In this document: positions 54,334 to 63,503 of the stretch, in pieces | How positions within the stretch are numbered: the first letter of the stretch is position 1 | How the letters are laid out: the number at the start of each line of letters is the position of its first letter | DNA from: Salinicoccus albus DSM 19776 | GTDB lineage: Bacteria; Bacillota; Bacilli; Staphylococcales; Salinicoccaceae | DNA length: 64,000 bases | Reading direction: 5' to 3' | Assembly: GCF_000385175.1 (NCBI RefSeq) | Contig: NZ_ARQJ01000020.1 | Span: forward strand, 1 to 64,000 | Made by a program: the position numbers and the translations under genes | Notes under the pieces: model-generated | Seen by the model: only the letters and a program-made list of their open reading frames with translations | What the model was told of the DNA's origin: nothing | Databases searched by the model: none

Positions 54334-55992
54334 ATGAAAAAAATTGTGATTATCGGCTCAGTCGCTGCAGGGACAAGTGTAGCGGCAAAAGCGAGAAGAA
54401 ATGATGAAAATGTAGAAATTACTGTCTATGATAAAGACACTCATATTTCGTATTCTGTTTGTGGCATCCCCTATTTTATCGGGGGAGAAGTCGAGGAAGT
54501 GGATGAATTAACACCAAGAGATGCCAAATGGTTTAAAGATAGATTCAATATCGATATCCATACCCAACATGAAGTGTTAAATATAGATAAAGAGAATAAG
54601 ACCATTTCAGTCAAGAACTTGATGACGGGTGAAATATTTGATCAGGCATATGATGAACTTGTCCTCTCCACAGGATCACGTCCGAAAGAACTGCCGCAAC
54701 TGGAATCCAAAGATTACAAAAACGCCTTTCAAGTTAAAAACATCAATGATGCCAAAGCCATTCATCAATACATTAAAGCCAACCATGTGGAAAAGATTGC
54801 GATTATCGGCGGTGGCTTCATTGGTTTGGAAATGTTGGAACAATTGGCTAAATACCAGACCACGATTATTCAAAGAAGTACATTTATGAGTAATCTGGAT
54901 CCGGATATGAGTTATATGATTGAAGAATATCTTCAAAAGAAAGCAAATGTCATCACAGGGGAGACGATTGAGCATGTTGTCGGAGCAGATTCGATCGAAC
55001 AGCTCGTGCTGCAAAGTGGCACGCGGATAGATGCTGATATGGTGATATTGGCGGTCGGTGTGCAACCCAATACATCATTGGCCGAAAAAATCGGCGTTAA
55101 AATCGGCATCACCGGGGCCATTCAAGTCAATCAGTATTTGGAGACGAATATCCCGCATGTCTATGCGATTGGCGATGTGACAGAAAGCTTTAGTATCGTT
55201 TCTGGTCAGCCGTTATACAGACCCCTCGGTTCGACAGCAAATAAAATGGGCAGAATTGTCGGTGATCGTCTAACCGGTGGGGACTTAGAGCATAAAGGGA
55301 TTCTGGGTACCGGTATTGTACGGGTTTTCGATATGACCATTGCCCAGACAGGTCTGACTGAAAAAGATGCGAACCAACTGAATATGAAAGTAGATGTCAT
55401 CCACAACATCAAACCGAATCAGCCGGAGTATATGAAAGGCAAAGAAATGGTCATTAAAGCCATCATTGATAAAGAAACGTCCAGAATCGTGGGCGCACAA
55501 ATTGTAGGCTATGAAGGGGTCGATAAACGGATTGATGTCCTTGTGACTGCAATTACTTTCGGCGCAAAAATAGAAGATTTATTTCACCTGGATCTTGCCT
55601 ATGCACCAACTTTCTCTACTACAAAAGATCCGATTATCTACACAGGAATGATTGGCCATAATATTCAAAGAGGCAGAAACATCATCACGCCGAAAGCACT
55701 CACGGAAAGAGCAGCGCAGGAGGATATCCATGTCATCGATGTCCGTTCTCCAAAGCAATATGAAGTGAATCATGTAAAAGATGCCGTAAACGTTCCCCTG
55801 AAAAACTTAAGAGACTATGCAGAAGAAGTAGACAAAGATCAAACGATCGTCACCTATTGCAACAAGGGCACGACCGGCAATGCGGCACAAAATGTGCTGA
55901 TCAACCTCGGATTTGAAAATGTCTATAATCTATCAGGGGGCAATAAAAACTATCAAAGGTATGTGAATTCAATTGATAAAAGAAGAAAATAA
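54334..55992 (+). CDS. cdr: CoA-disulfide reductase with rhodanese domain
   Basis: 552 residues. The reductase part has IIGSVAAGTSVAAKARR, the single redox Cys43 in SYSVCGIPYF as in staphylococcal CoA-disulfide reductase, a second Rossmann motif (IIGGGFIGLEMLE) and AIGDVTE. A C-terminal rhodanese domain (VIDVRSPKQYE, TYCNKGTTG with Cys near residue 509) is fused to it. It reduces CoA disulfide, and perhaps persulfides, with NAD(P)H. Two bases separate it from arsA, so it is part of the arsenic operon and probably restores thiols or delivers reduced sulfur under arsenic stress. Confidence 0.9.
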   Translation: MKKIVIIGSVAAGTSVAAKARRNDENVEITVYDKDTHISYSVCGIPYFIGGEVEEVDELTPRDAKWFKDRFNIDIHTQHEVLNIDKENKTISVKNLMTGEIFDQAYDELVLSTGSRPKELPQLESKDYKNAFQVKNINDAKAIHQYIKANHVEKIAIIGGGFIGLEMLEQLAKYQTTIIQRSTFMSNLDPDMSYMIEEYLQKKANVITGETIEHVVGADSIEQLVLQSGTRIDADMVILAVGVQPNTSLAEKIGVKIGITGAIQVNQYLETNIPHVYAIGDVTESFSIVSGQPLYRPLGSTANKMGRIVGDRLTGGDLEHKGILGTGIVRVFDMTIAQTGLTEKDANQLNMKVDVIHNIKPNQPEYMKGKEMVIKAIIDKETSRIVGAQIVGYEGVDKRIDVLVTAITFGAKIEDLFHLDLAYAPTFSTTKDPIIYTGMIGHNIQRGRNIITPKALTERAAQEDIHVIDVRSPKQYEVNHVKDAVNVPLKNLRDYAEEVDKDQTIVTYCNKGTTGNAAQNVLINLGFENVYNLSGGNKNYQRYVNSIDKRRK

Positions 55993-56308
55993 AGTCAGTT
56001 ATCAAACACTCTCTCAGTATCTAAAGGTCATCGCTGATAGTAATCGTTTGGAAATATTGGACCTACTCTCATGTGGGGAACTCTGTGCCTGTGATCTATT
56101 AGAGCACTTCGAGTTCTCTCAGCCCACATTGAGTCATCATATGAAAACACTGAGAGACAATAACCTGATTTTAATGAGAAAAGATGGAAACAAAAATATG
56201 TATCGTTTAAACACAGAAGTCATCAACAATCTGACAGATCGGCTGTCCCTTTTAAGTTCGGATACTGTCCCTTGTATCTGTGAAGACATCAGGAAAGGCA
56301 CCTGTTAA
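55973..56308 (+). CDS. arsR: Arsenic repressor ArsR (operon copy)
   Basis: 111 residues of the ArsR/SmtB family, TTG start at 55973 inside the end of the preceding gene. The As(III)-binding pair lies in [12 protein letters not shown], the recognition helix in [18 protein letters not shown], and extra cysteines near the C-terminus (VPCICED, GTC) could add to metal binding. It most likely represses the arsD-led operon. The regulator in the middle of the operon rather than first is unusual. Confidence 0.9.
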   Translation: MIKEENKVSYQTLSQYLKVIADSNRLEILDLLSCGELCACDLLEHFEFSQPTLSHHMKTLRDNNLILMRKDGNKNMYRLNTEVINNLTDRLSLLSSDTVPCICEDIRKGTC

Positions 56309-56310
56309 TA

Positions 56311-57600
56311 ATGACATTACTTGCGCTAGGTATATTTTTAGTCACACTGATATTTGTGATATGGCAACCCAGAAACCTAGATATCGGCATTACTGCCTTG
56401 GCGGGGGCATTGCTTGCAATCATTACCGGAGTGGTTTCATTCGGTGATGTAATCGAAGTCACTGGTATTGTCTGGAATGCGACGTTAACGTTTGTTGCAG
56501 TCATTCTTATTTCATTGATTCTTGATGAAATTGGCTTTTTCGAATGGGCTGCAATACATATGGTTAGAGCATCAAACGGAAATGGCCTGAAAATGTTCAT
56601 ATATATCGCACTATTAGGTGCAATCATCGCAGCATTTTTCGCTAACGATGGGGCAGCATTGATACTGACGCCCATTGTGCTTGCCATGGTCAGAAATTTA
56701 AAGTTAGAAGAAAAGGTTATTTTTCCATTTGTAATTGCCACTGGGTTTATTGCGGATACCACATCCCTGCCATTGGTGGTCAGCAACTTAGTAAATATTG
56801 TGTCCGCAGATTACTTCGATATCGGATTTCTAGAGTATTTAAGCCGGATGTTTATTCCGAATATTTTTTCATTAATTGCGAGTATTCTTGTTCTCTGGTT
56901 ATTATTTAGAAAATCCATTCCCAAAACAATCGACCAAACGCACTTAAAAACGCCCGAATCTGCGATAAAAGACAAAAAAATGTTCAATTATTCCTGGGTG
57001 GTCCTTTTAATATTACTCATCGGCTACTTAGCGAGTGAATTTATCAACGTCCCTGTCTCATTCATTGCCGGGGGCATTGCGATTATCTTTTTGATACTGG
57101 CCAAACGATCTCACGCTGTAAATACAAGAGCAGTCATCAAGGGGGCACCATGGAACATCGTATTGTTCTCAATCGGTATGTATGTTGTCGTCTTTGGATT
57201 GAGAAACGTCGGTTTAACCGATGCTCTAGCAAGTGTATTAATGGATATTGGGGAGTATGGACTGTTTGCTTCAGTGATGGGGATGGGCTTTATTGCCGCA
57301 ATTTTATCTTCGATCATGAACAATATGCCAACTGTGATGATTAATGCGATCGCCATCGATCATGCGAACATTACAACAGTGATCCAAGAAGGCATGATTT
57401 ATGCCAATGTTATTGGTTCAGATTTAGGACCGAAGATCACCCCCATTGGCTCTTTAGCCACACTGTTATGGCTCCATGTGTTAGCCAGAAAAGATATGAA
57501 AATTTCATGGGGTACCTATTTTAAAATCGGCATTATTATCACGCCCCCTGTTTTATTCATTACATTACTCGGTCTCTATCTCACTCTAATAATGTTTTAA
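56311..57600 (+). CDS. arsB: Arsenite efflux permease ArsB
   Basis: 429 residues, about eleven to twelve membrane helices, with the ArsB hallmarks [33 protein letters not shown] and a C-terminal [20 protein letters not shown]. It exports As(OH)3/Sb(OH)3 alone by exchange with protons or as the membrane partner of ArsA. It begins two bases after arsR with no strong ribosome site, so it is translated by coupling, and ends with a terminator. Confidence 0.95.
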   Translation: MTLLALGIFLVTLIFVIWQPRNLDIGITALAGALLAIITGVVSFGDVIEVTGIVWNATLTFVAVILISLILDEIGFFEWAAIHMVRASNGNGLKMFIYIALLGAIIAAFFANDGAALILTPIVLAMVRNLKLEEKVIFPFVIATGFIADTTSLPLVVSNLVNIVSADYFDIGFLEYLSRMFIPNIFSLIASILVLWLLFRKSIPKTIDQTHLKTPESAIKDKKMFNYSWVVLLILLIGYLASEFINVPVSFIAGGIAIIFLILAKRSHAVNTRAVIKGAPWNIVLFSIGMYVVVFGLRNVGLTDALASVLMDIGEYGLFASVMGMGFIAAILSSIMNNMPTVMINAIAIDHANITTVIQEGMIYANVIGSDLGPKITPIGSLATLLWLHVLARKDMKISWGTYFKIGIIITPPVLFITLLGLYLTLIMF

Positions 57601-57620
57601 ATGAGTGAGTGATTTTCCAA

Positions 57621-57656
57621 AAAAGCGTATAGCCCGACGGGGGCTATACGCTTTTA
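57621..57656. terminator. Bidirectional terminator between convergent ars units
   Basis: A perfect 15-base stem AAAAGCGTATAGCCC / GGGCTATACGCTTTT with a 5-base loop gives a T run in both directions. It serves arsB and, on the other strand, the small Cys-pair gene. Confidence 0.88.
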
Positions 57657-57666
57657 TTATCATGAA

Positions 57667-57783
57667 TTACTTTTGTTTCTTGGGTTCATTTGAATCTTTC
57701 TCTGTTTTTTTCTCTTCAATCTCTACTGAGCAACAGCTTTGTTCTTTCGGTTTTAATTTATCAACAAAATCTTTCACACCCAT
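57667..57783 (-). CDS. 38-residue Cys-pair protein beside an arsenic permease
   Basis: From ATG 57783 with a strong site AAAGGAGGTG, the reverse strand reads MGVKDFVDKLKPKEQSCCSV, then IEEKKTEKDSNEPKKQK. One vicinal Cys pair (Cys17, Cys18) in a charged, probably disordered peptide suggests As(III) or other soft-metal binding. It directly follows the YraQ/ArsP permease gene. Small SCC-type peptides occur beside such permeases in other Firmicutes. Too short for standard gene calling. Confidence 0.7.
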   Translation of the reverse strand: MGVKDFVDKLKPKEQSCCSVEIEEKKTEKDSNEPKKQK

Positions 57784-57813
57784 GCGCTCACCTCCTTTCA
57801 TAGTTGAATATAC

Positions 57814-58701
57814 TTACTGAAGGATCAGATTGAAAATCAAACCAGCGCCAATGGCGACTGTTAAGATCGCTGAAATGAAAGCGACTAAAAATTTCTTTTT
57901 AAATAGTTTAGACAATAATGCGAGTTCGGGAATGCTGGCCCCTGCGCCTCCGATGATTAAGGCAATAACGGTTCCCATTGCCATCCCTTTGGTCACAAGC
58001 GCATCCGCAATAGGGAGCATTGTTTCAGGCCGAATGTACATGGGAATGCCGATGACTGATGCAATGACTATAGAAATAAGGCCATCTCCACTTGCATATC
58101 GTGTCACGAATGCTTCAGGCACGAAGCCGTATATGAATGCGCCAATAAGCACACCGATAAATAAGTAAGGAAGTAATGGATATAAGAAAGACCAAGCATC
58201 ATTCAACGCTTGCTTTACTTTTGAGCCTTGCTTATCAGCGAAAAATCCGTCTCCTTTAATTGTCACATCTTTATAGGCTTCCTCTAAATTAAGCCGGGAA
58301 AATATAACGCCCATAAGCATACTAAACAGACTAACAATCAAAAAATACACCCCAGCCACCTGCCATCCCAATAAAACCCACAACGTAAAAATCATCACTG
58401 GATTCATCAATGGCGAAGCAATGAGAAAACTCATCGAAGGACCAAAAGGCGCTTTTGCGTTCAAGAGACCCGCCAGGATTGGAATGGTTGAGCAGGAACA
58501 GAAGGGCGTGATGGCACCAAAGAGCGTCCCTAAAGCATAATTGATTCCTTTATGCGGTCCATTCAGTACTCGTCTTATTTTCTCTTCCGACACAGCTTGT
58601 TGAATCAGGCTGACAACAAAACTGATGATGATAAACAGCACAAGCAATTCAAAAAATAATATTAAAAATGTTTTGATAAATTCCAGTATTGAATCTAACA
58701 T
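57814..58701 (-). CDS. YraQ/ArsP-family permease (DUF318)
   Basis: 295 residues with about eight membrane helices. The family motif TPFCSCSTIPILAGLLNAKAP has the conserved Cys pair, followed by IASPLMNPVMIFTL, and a second conserved half with PMYIRPETMLPIADAL and GGAGASIPELALL. ArsP proteins export trivalent organoarsenicals such as methylarsenite, and other members may move different soft compounds. Start ATG 58701. It is preceded by a palindrome shared with the neighbouring arsR, so the pair is probably a separate arsenic-responsive unit. Confidence 0.88.
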   Translation of the reverse strand: MLDSILEFIKTFLILFFELLVLFIIISFVVSLIQQAVSEEKIRRVLNGPHKGINYALGTLFGAITPFCSCSTIPILAGLLNAKAPFGPSMSFLIASPLMNPVMIFTLWVLLGWQVAGVYFLIVSLFSMLMGVIFSRLNLEEAYKDVTIKGDGFFADKQGSKVKQALNDAWSFLYPLLPYLFIGVLIGAFIYGFVPEAFVTRYASGDGLISIVIASVIGIPMYIRPETMLPIADALVTKGMAMGTVIALIIGGAGASIPELALLSKLFKKKFLVAFISAILTVAIGAGLIFNLILQ

Positions 58702-58737
58702 CAATATAACGCCTCACTTTCATTAAATCAACATTAT

Positions 58738-58753
58738 TTGATATATTAATCAA
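58738..58753. promoter_or_regulatory. ArsR-type operator before the permease gene
   Basis: TTGATATATTAATCAA is a near-perfect palindrome and matches the element at 59144-59155 before the adjacent arsR, which suggests control of both genes by that ArsR. Confidence 0.65.
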
Positions 58754-58790
58754 AAATAGTTGATGTAAACGTTGAAAATAAAGATACTCA

Positions 58791-59111
58791 TTATAAAATT
58801 CTGCAACAAGTATCTTCTGATAGCACAACCTGTATCTGTGCCTCATTAATTCTATAATAGTTCCATGTTCCATGTTTTTCTGTTAAAAGAATATTGGCAT
58901 CCACAAGTTTCTTGAGATGATAAGAAATTTTAGATTGTTTCAAGTCCAACACTGTTTCCAAATCACAGACACACAGATTTTTCTCCGGACTTTTGTTGAT
59001 TTCTTTTACGATCTTCAAGCGTGTTTTATCTGCCAAAGCATTAAACATATTTTCATAGAATTCGAGTGCTTGATCGTCACTCAATTCATTTATAGCATTC
59101 ATTAATTTCAT
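58791..59111 (-). CDS. arsR: Second ArsR-family repressor
   Basis: 106 residues from ATG 59111 (GAAGGTGAC upstream); a longer frame from 59183 has no ribosome site. The winged-helix domain includes CVCDLETVLDLKQ with the Cys pair in the first recognition region, SKISYHLKKLVDANIL, and a C-terminal DTCCRIL that could supply further ligands. It differs clearly from the operon ArsR at 55973. It probably represses itself and the permease gene through the TTGATATATCAA-type palindromes. Confidence 0.88.
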   Translation of the reverse strand: MKLMNAINELSDDQALEFYENMFNALADKTRLKIVKEINKSPEKNLCVCDLETVLDLKQSKISYHLKKLVDANILLTEKHGTWNYYRINEAQIQVVLSEDTCCRIL

Positions 59112-59143
59112 TCTAGTCACCTTCTTTAATAAATCAATTTTTT

Positions 59144-59155
59144 TTGATATATCAA
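59144..59155. promoter_or_regulatory. ArsR-type operator before the second arsR
   Basis: TTGATATATCAA is a perfect 12-base palindrome about 30 bases upstream of the start codon, shared in sequence with 58738-58753. Confidence 0.65.
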
Positions 59156-59159
59156 TCAT

Positions 59160-59240
59160 AATACTAGCTACAAAGAAAATCAAGTATAAAAGATATGAGC
59201 TTCTATGTTAGCTGGAAGATATATATTCATTAGAATATGA
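59160..59240. other. Left part of the 430-base gap between arsR and the CcdA-like gene
   Basis: AT-rich sequence with no gene. It carries the upstream side of the second arsR promoter on the minus strand, followed by the boundary repeat at 59241. The rest of the gap (59288-59543) holds no convincing frame or terminator. Confidence 0.35.
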
Positions 59241-59287
59241 TGCAAGATAACATTTAAACTAAGTGCAAAATAACTCCTAAAGTGACA
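59241..59287. repeat. Cassette-boundary repeat, copy 3 (ars/cop)
   Basis: TGCAAGATAACATTTAAACT, a second TGCAAAATAA 23 bases after the first and the end CCTAAAGTGACAG make this the most diverged of the three copies, still aligned over its whole length. Confidence 0.65.
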
Positions 59288-59543
59288 GCCAGTAAATTCA
59301 ATAGCGCTATAATGTCTATTTAGGGTCTACGGTAAAAATACAAATGTGATTATATAAAGTTACTTCAACACTCTGAATTATAATAATACCTTTTTTAAGT
59401 GAAGAACGAGTTAGAAAGACATCGAGAACACGAGATCTTGGGTAGTTGATTCAAATGTCATAGAAAGTTCCTAAACATTAGCTAACAGTGTGAAACTATC
59501 CTTATCTTATCTGTTAAGATGGATTATAAATGGAGGTGTTTGC

Positions 59544-60248
59544 ATGGGCAGTGAGGTAACATTTCTCCTTGCATTCGGAGCCGGGGTCTTAAGTTTTGTC
59601 TCACCCTGTGTGCTTCCGGTCTTTCCTGCTTTTGTCTCATATATAACAGGTATGAGCTATAATGAAGTGGAAAATCAAAAATTTAATGTAAGAGCGATAT
59701 TACATACACTTTTTTTCCTCATTGGCTTCAGCTTAGTGTATATCGCACTAGGTTTCGGTACGGTTTTTTTAGGTGGGCTACTGATTGAGCACGCGAATTT
59801 GATTAGACAGCTCGGTTCTATTTTAATCATTATATTCGGGCTGATTATTACAGGTGTCTTAAACTTTAATTTTCTGATGAAAAACAGAAAAATACATTTT
59901 AAAAACAGGCCCTCTGGATTTTTAGGTTCAATTTTTATAGGTACGGCATTCGGTGCCGGATGGACACCGTGTAATGGTCCAATTATTGGCGCTATTTTTG
60001 CAATGAGTGCAACGGCACCAAATAATGCTTTAATTTTAATGATTGTTTACTGTCTTGGATTTGCAGTCCCATTCTTCATTTTGAGTTTTTTTGTCTCACG
60101 TACCCGTTGGATGTTGAAATACTCAAACGTAATTATGAAGGTCGGTGGCGTCGTTATGATATTGATGGGTGTCCTTCTTTACTTTGATGGATTGACTCAA
60201 ATCATTATTTGGCTTCAGCCATTCTTTGGCGATTTTCAAGGATTCTAG
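59544..60248 (+). CDS. ccdA: CcdA/DsbD-like thiol-disulfide membrane protein
   Basis: 234 residues from ATG 59544 (GGAGGTG upstream) with six membrane helices. The two redox cysteines are in the typical places: SPCVLP in the first helix and GWTPCNGP in the fourth. CcdA proteins carry electrons from cytoplasmic thioredoxin to extracytoplasmic thiol proteins. Next to a CueP-like protein with several Cys and a copper pump, it may keep those cysteines or copper ligands reduced. Confidence 0.9.
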   Translation: MGSEVTFLLAFGAGVLSFVSPCVLPVFPAFVSYITGMSYNEVENQKFNVRAILHTLFFLIGFSLVYIALGFGTVFLGGLLIEHANLIRQLGSILIIIFGLIITGVLNFNFLMKNRKIHFKNRPSGFLGSIFIGTAFGAGWTPCNGPIIGAIFAMSATAPNNALILMIVYCLGFAVPFFILSFFVSRTRWMLKYSNVIMKVGGVVMILMGVLLYFDGLTQIIIWLQPFFGDFQGF

Positions 60249-60456
60249 TTGCAAATATGAAAGTGAAAAATTCGTCTTAATGGAGATTATATTTTCAATA
60301 GATAAGTTTTAATTTGGTCTAAATCACTCAAAGAAGATAAGAAGTAAAATATCTATTGTTCTTGTCGCATCTTTATCCATAATTCATATAGTTGCTATAA
60401 TCTTGAAAAATGTACTTGAATAAGCTTGATATAATTAAACGGTGGGAGGTAGTCAA

Positions 60457-60963
60457 ATGAAAAAATATTTAATGCCAGCTTTACTGGGTTTAACGATTAT
60501 TCTGGCAGGATGTGCCAATGATCCAGCCTCGAATGAAACAAATGTTAAAGAATTCGTATCACAGCTGAGTGCCAGTAATATCGTAGAATCGGCATCAATA
60601 AATGATAAGGACCTTATTGTTCAAGATGGTGGAGAGGAAGATATCTATAATCTTCCCGAAGATGAGTTTTTTATATCGGTAGCACCTTATCTTACATATA
60701 CGCATCCATGTGAATTCCATAGTCTGACTGGGTGCCAGGGTGAGCTGGTAAATGAAGAGATGGATGTAAAGATTACAGATGAACAAGGTAAGGTCCATTT
60801 TGATGAAACAGTAACAACACTTGAAAATGGTTTTATGGATTTCTGGTTACCCAGAGATAAACAATATACCATAGAAATTAGTTATCAAAACAAACATGCT
60901 GAGTACGCTTTTTCCACTTTCGAAGGGGATAGTACTTGTTTGACCGACTTGCAATTGAAGTAG
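60457..60963 (+). CDS. cueP: CueP-family metal-binding lipoprotein
   Basis: 168 residues from ATG 60457 (GGGAGGT upstream). The signal peptide MKKYLMPALLGLTIILAGC ends at a lipobox Cys. The mature domain shows YTHPCEFHSLTGCQGEL and a terminal DSTCLTDLQ, the three-Cys pattern of CueP, which binds periplasmic copper in Salmonella. Here it would be tethered outside the membrane, between the CcdA-like protein and the CopB pump, which suggests a copper-buffering role. Confidence 0.82.
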   Translation: MKKYLMPALLGLTIILAGCANDPASNETNVKEFVSQLSASNIVESASINDKDLIVQDGGEEDIYNLPEDEFFISVAPYLTYTHPCEFHSLTGCQGELVNEEMDVKITDEQGKVHFDETVTTLENGFMDFWLPRDKQYTIEISYQNKHAEYAFSTFEGDSTCLTDLQLK

Positions 60964-60977
60964 TTATTCCCGGTCTG

Positions 60978-61016
60978 AATCTCTGAACATCTTCAAGGTG
61001 TTCAGAGATTTTTTAT
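60978..61016 (+). terminator. Terminator after cueP
   Basis: AATCTCTGAACA / TGTTCAGAGATT, a perfect 12-base stem with a 9-base loop, is followed by TTTTTAT. Confidence 0.85.
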
Positions 61017-61088
61017 ATTTAAATTCAATATGAATTACTCGATGAGTCGTATGCTATGTTGAATATATCCTCGTATAAAATTCAATAT

Positions 61089-61133
61089 TTGGAATCGTCT
61101 ACTTGCTTCATTATACCCCCACAGGGTATAATG
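61089..61133 (+). promoter_or_regulatory. copB promoter with CsoR-type copper operator
   Basis: TTGGAA (61089-61094), 17 bases, TATACC (61112-61117). The -10 lies within the perfect inverted repeat CATTATACCC / GGGTATAATG (61109-61118, 61124-61133), which resembles the TACCCxxxxGGGTA sites of CsoR. No csoR gene is in the window, so the repressor may be chromosomal or outside the edges. Confidence 0.75.
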
Positions 61134-61163
61134 AAAGCGAGATAAAAGTTAGGGAGTGATAGA

Positions 61164-63275
61164 ATGAATCATCGCAAAAAAGAGCCACATTCTGACCAGG
61201 AGGAAAATCACAATCATCATAGTCAGGAAGAGCATACCCATCACGACCATCATGATCATAAAAATCACGATGAGTCTCATGATGAACATGAGCACGATAA
61301 TCATGGGCACGGTGCACATGACCATCACGGACATATGGTGACGGAATTCCGGAATAAGTTTTTTGTTGTTTTAATATTCACCATTCCGATCCTTCTCCTG
61401 TCTCCAATGATTCAGGATTTCATGGGCGTCGACTGGAGCTTTACAGGGGATATCTATATTCTAGCTGCCCTGTCCATATTCGTTTATTTCTATGGCGGTT
61501 GGCCTTTCCTCAAGGGTGCTTTTGATGAACTGAAAAACAGAGAACCCGGGATGATGACACTGATTGCCATGGCCATCTCCATCGCATTCTTCTACAGTCT
61601 GGCTGTTGTATTTGGATTTAATGGGGAGCAGCTTTTCTGGGAACTGGCAACCCTGGTACTGATCATGCTTCTAGGCCACTGGATTGAAATGCGATCGATC
61701 AATAATGCATCCAAAGCTCTGGAGTCACTTGCATCCTTGATGCCGAACACAGCAAATCGTATTGCTGAGAATGGTGAGACGGAAGAAGTGCAGGTTGATG
61801 CTATCAAAGCAGGGGATCTGCTCTTGGTCAAACCGGGAGAAAAGATGCCATTGGATGGAAAGATCGTTAAAGGAAAATCCCAAATCGATGAATCCATGCT
61901 GACAGGTGAGTCCGTTCCCGTAACCAAATCTGTTAATGACGAGGTCATCGGTGGATCGATCAATAGGGAAGGCTCACTTACAATAGAAGTAGAAAAACTG
62001 ATGGATGAGTCCTACTTGAACCAGGTCATCGAAATGGTCAAAGAATCCCAGAAGACAAAATCCAAAACGCAGGACATCACGAATCAGGCGGCCAAATGGC
62101 TGTTTTATATCGCTTTGGCTGCTGGTATTATCACCTTTATTGTTTGGATAAGTATCGGAGCCACTGTAGATACGGCCATACAAAGAACAGTGACCGTCAT
62201 GGTTATCACCTGCCCGCATGCTTTAGGTCTCGCAGCGCCCCTGGTCATCTCTGTTTCTACTGCTTTATCTGCAAAGCATGGTCTGTTGATCCGCAAACGT
62301 CCTCAGTTCGAACGGGCACGTAATATTGACGCAGTAATTTTCGATAAGACTGGTACGTTGACTGAAGGTAAATTTGGAGTAACAGACGTGCAAACTTTCA
62401 GTGATATGGATGAAAATAAGATACTAAGCTATGCAGCGACAGTGGAGAATGACTCTGAGCACCCCATTGCTACGGGAATACTCAATGAAGCAATGGAAAG
62501 AAAACTGAAACTGCATGAAATGACTCATTTCAATTCCATTACTGGTGTGGGAATTGAAGGGACAATCGATAAGAAGAATATCAAAGTTGTGAGTCCTGGA
62601 TATATCAGTAAACAAGATATCACCTTTGATGATCGGAAATTCAACAAATGGTCCGAACAGGGAAAGACGGTTGTGTTCCTAATCATTGATGAAGAGCTGG
62701 CAGGCGCCATCGCATTGGCAGATAAAATCAAAGAAAGCTCCAAACAGACGGTTGAACAATTGCACAAGCGAAATATTAAGGCCATCATGCTCACTGGAGA
62801 CAACCGGAAGGTGGCGAACTACGTTGCAGAACAAATTGGTATTGATGAAGTATATGCAGAAGTTTTGCCGGATCAGAAGGCAGAGAAAGTGACAGAGATT
62901 CAAAAGCGTGGTTTAGTTGTTGCAATGACAGGGGACGGTATTAATGATGCGCCGGCCTTGACGAAAGCAGATGTTGGAATTGCGGTAGGGGCAGGGACAG
63001 ATATCGCTATGGATAGTGCAGATATCGTTCTTGTGGACAGCAATCCGAAAGATATACTGGCCATATTCAGCCTTTCCAAACGGACCTTTAATAAACTGGT
63101 TCAGAACTTGATATGGGCAACCGGCTACAACATTTTTGCCATCCCATTGGCTGCAGGCGTTCTGGCTCCTTGGGGAATTGTACTCAGCCCGGCTGTCGGT
63201 GCAATACTGATGAGCTTAAGCACCATCATCGTAGCAATCAATGCGCAATTGCTACATCGATTCGAAATGGATTAA
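61164..63275 (+). CDS. copB: Copper-exporting P1B-type ATPase CopB
   Basis: 703 residues. A long His-rich N-terminus (repeated HDHHDH and DEHEHD up to residue 60) replaces the usual Cys domain, followed by membrane helices with the CPH motif TCPHALGLA near residue 348, the phosphorylation site DKTGTLTEG near residue 393 and [10 protein letters not shown]. This is the CopB/P1B-3 type that exports copper across the membrane. The ATG follows GGGAGTGAT. It is regulated by the CsoR-like operator upstream. Confidence 0.94.
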   Translation: MNHRKKEPHSDQEENHNHHSQEEHTHHDHHDHKNHDESHDEHEHDNHGHGAHDHHGHMVTEFRNKFFVVLIFTIPILLLSPMIQDFMGVDWSFTGDIYILAALSIFVYFYGGWPFLKGAFDELKNREPGMMTLIAMAISIAFFYSLAVVFGFNGEQLFWELATLVLIMLLGHWIEMRSINNASKALESLASLMPNTANRIAENGETEEVQVDAIKAGDLLLVKPGEKMPLDGKIVKGKSQIDESMLTGESVPVTKSVNDEVIGGSINREGSLTIEVEKLMDESYLNQVIEMVKESQKTKSKTQDITNQAAKWLFYIALAAGIITFIVWISIGATVDTAIQRTVTVMVITCPHALGLAAPLVISVSTALSAKHGLLIRKRPQFERARNIDAVIFDKTGTLTEGKFGVTDVQTFSDMDENKILSYAATVENDSEHPIATGILNEAMERKLKLHEMTHFNSITGVGIEGTIDKKNIKVVSPGYISKQDITFDDRKFNKWSEQGKTVVFLIIDEELAGAIALADKIKESSKQTVEQLHKRNIKAIMLTGDNRKVANYVAEQIGIDEVYAEVLPDQKAEKVTEIQKRGLVVAMTGDGINDAPALTKADVGIAVGAGTDIAMDSADIVLVDSNPKDILAIFSLSKRTFNKLVQNLIWATGYNIFAIPLAAGVLAPWGIVLSPAVGAILMSLSTIIVAINAQLLHRFEMD

Positions 63276-63447
63276 AGTAAACTTATTTGAAGTATTATAG
63301 AGATAATATTTTTTATAAGAAGTAAAAATTATGCAATATATTATGGAAGGAAGGCGATTGCAATTTCGACTTCCTTCTTAATTTTATAAATTTTCTCACT
63401 TGTTTTTAACATTTTGGTATATTGGATTAATAACATATGGCCAATAG
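63276..63447. other. Non-coding tail after copB
   Basis: AT-rich, with a weak hairpin GGAAGGAAG...CTTCCTTC (63343-63378) followed by T residues that could terminate copB. No gene is seen. Confidence 0.45.
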
Positions 63448-63480
63448 TAAAGAGTCTATCCGTTTTGGATAGACTCTTTA
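63448..63480. terminator. Bidirectional terminator between copB and the ydhK-type gene
   Basis: A perfect 14-base stem TAAAGAGTCTATCC / GGATAGACTCTTTA with a 5-base loop. It suits the convergent genes on either side. Confidence 0.85.
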
Positions 63481-63503
63481 TTCATCGTTGAAAATATTTA
63501 GAG

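Noticed and set aside
61111-61334. Minus-strand frames opposite the CopB N-terminus
   Set aside because: They mirror the His/Asp repeats of CopB, giving Met/Val/Ile- or Asp/His-rich strings with no independent support.
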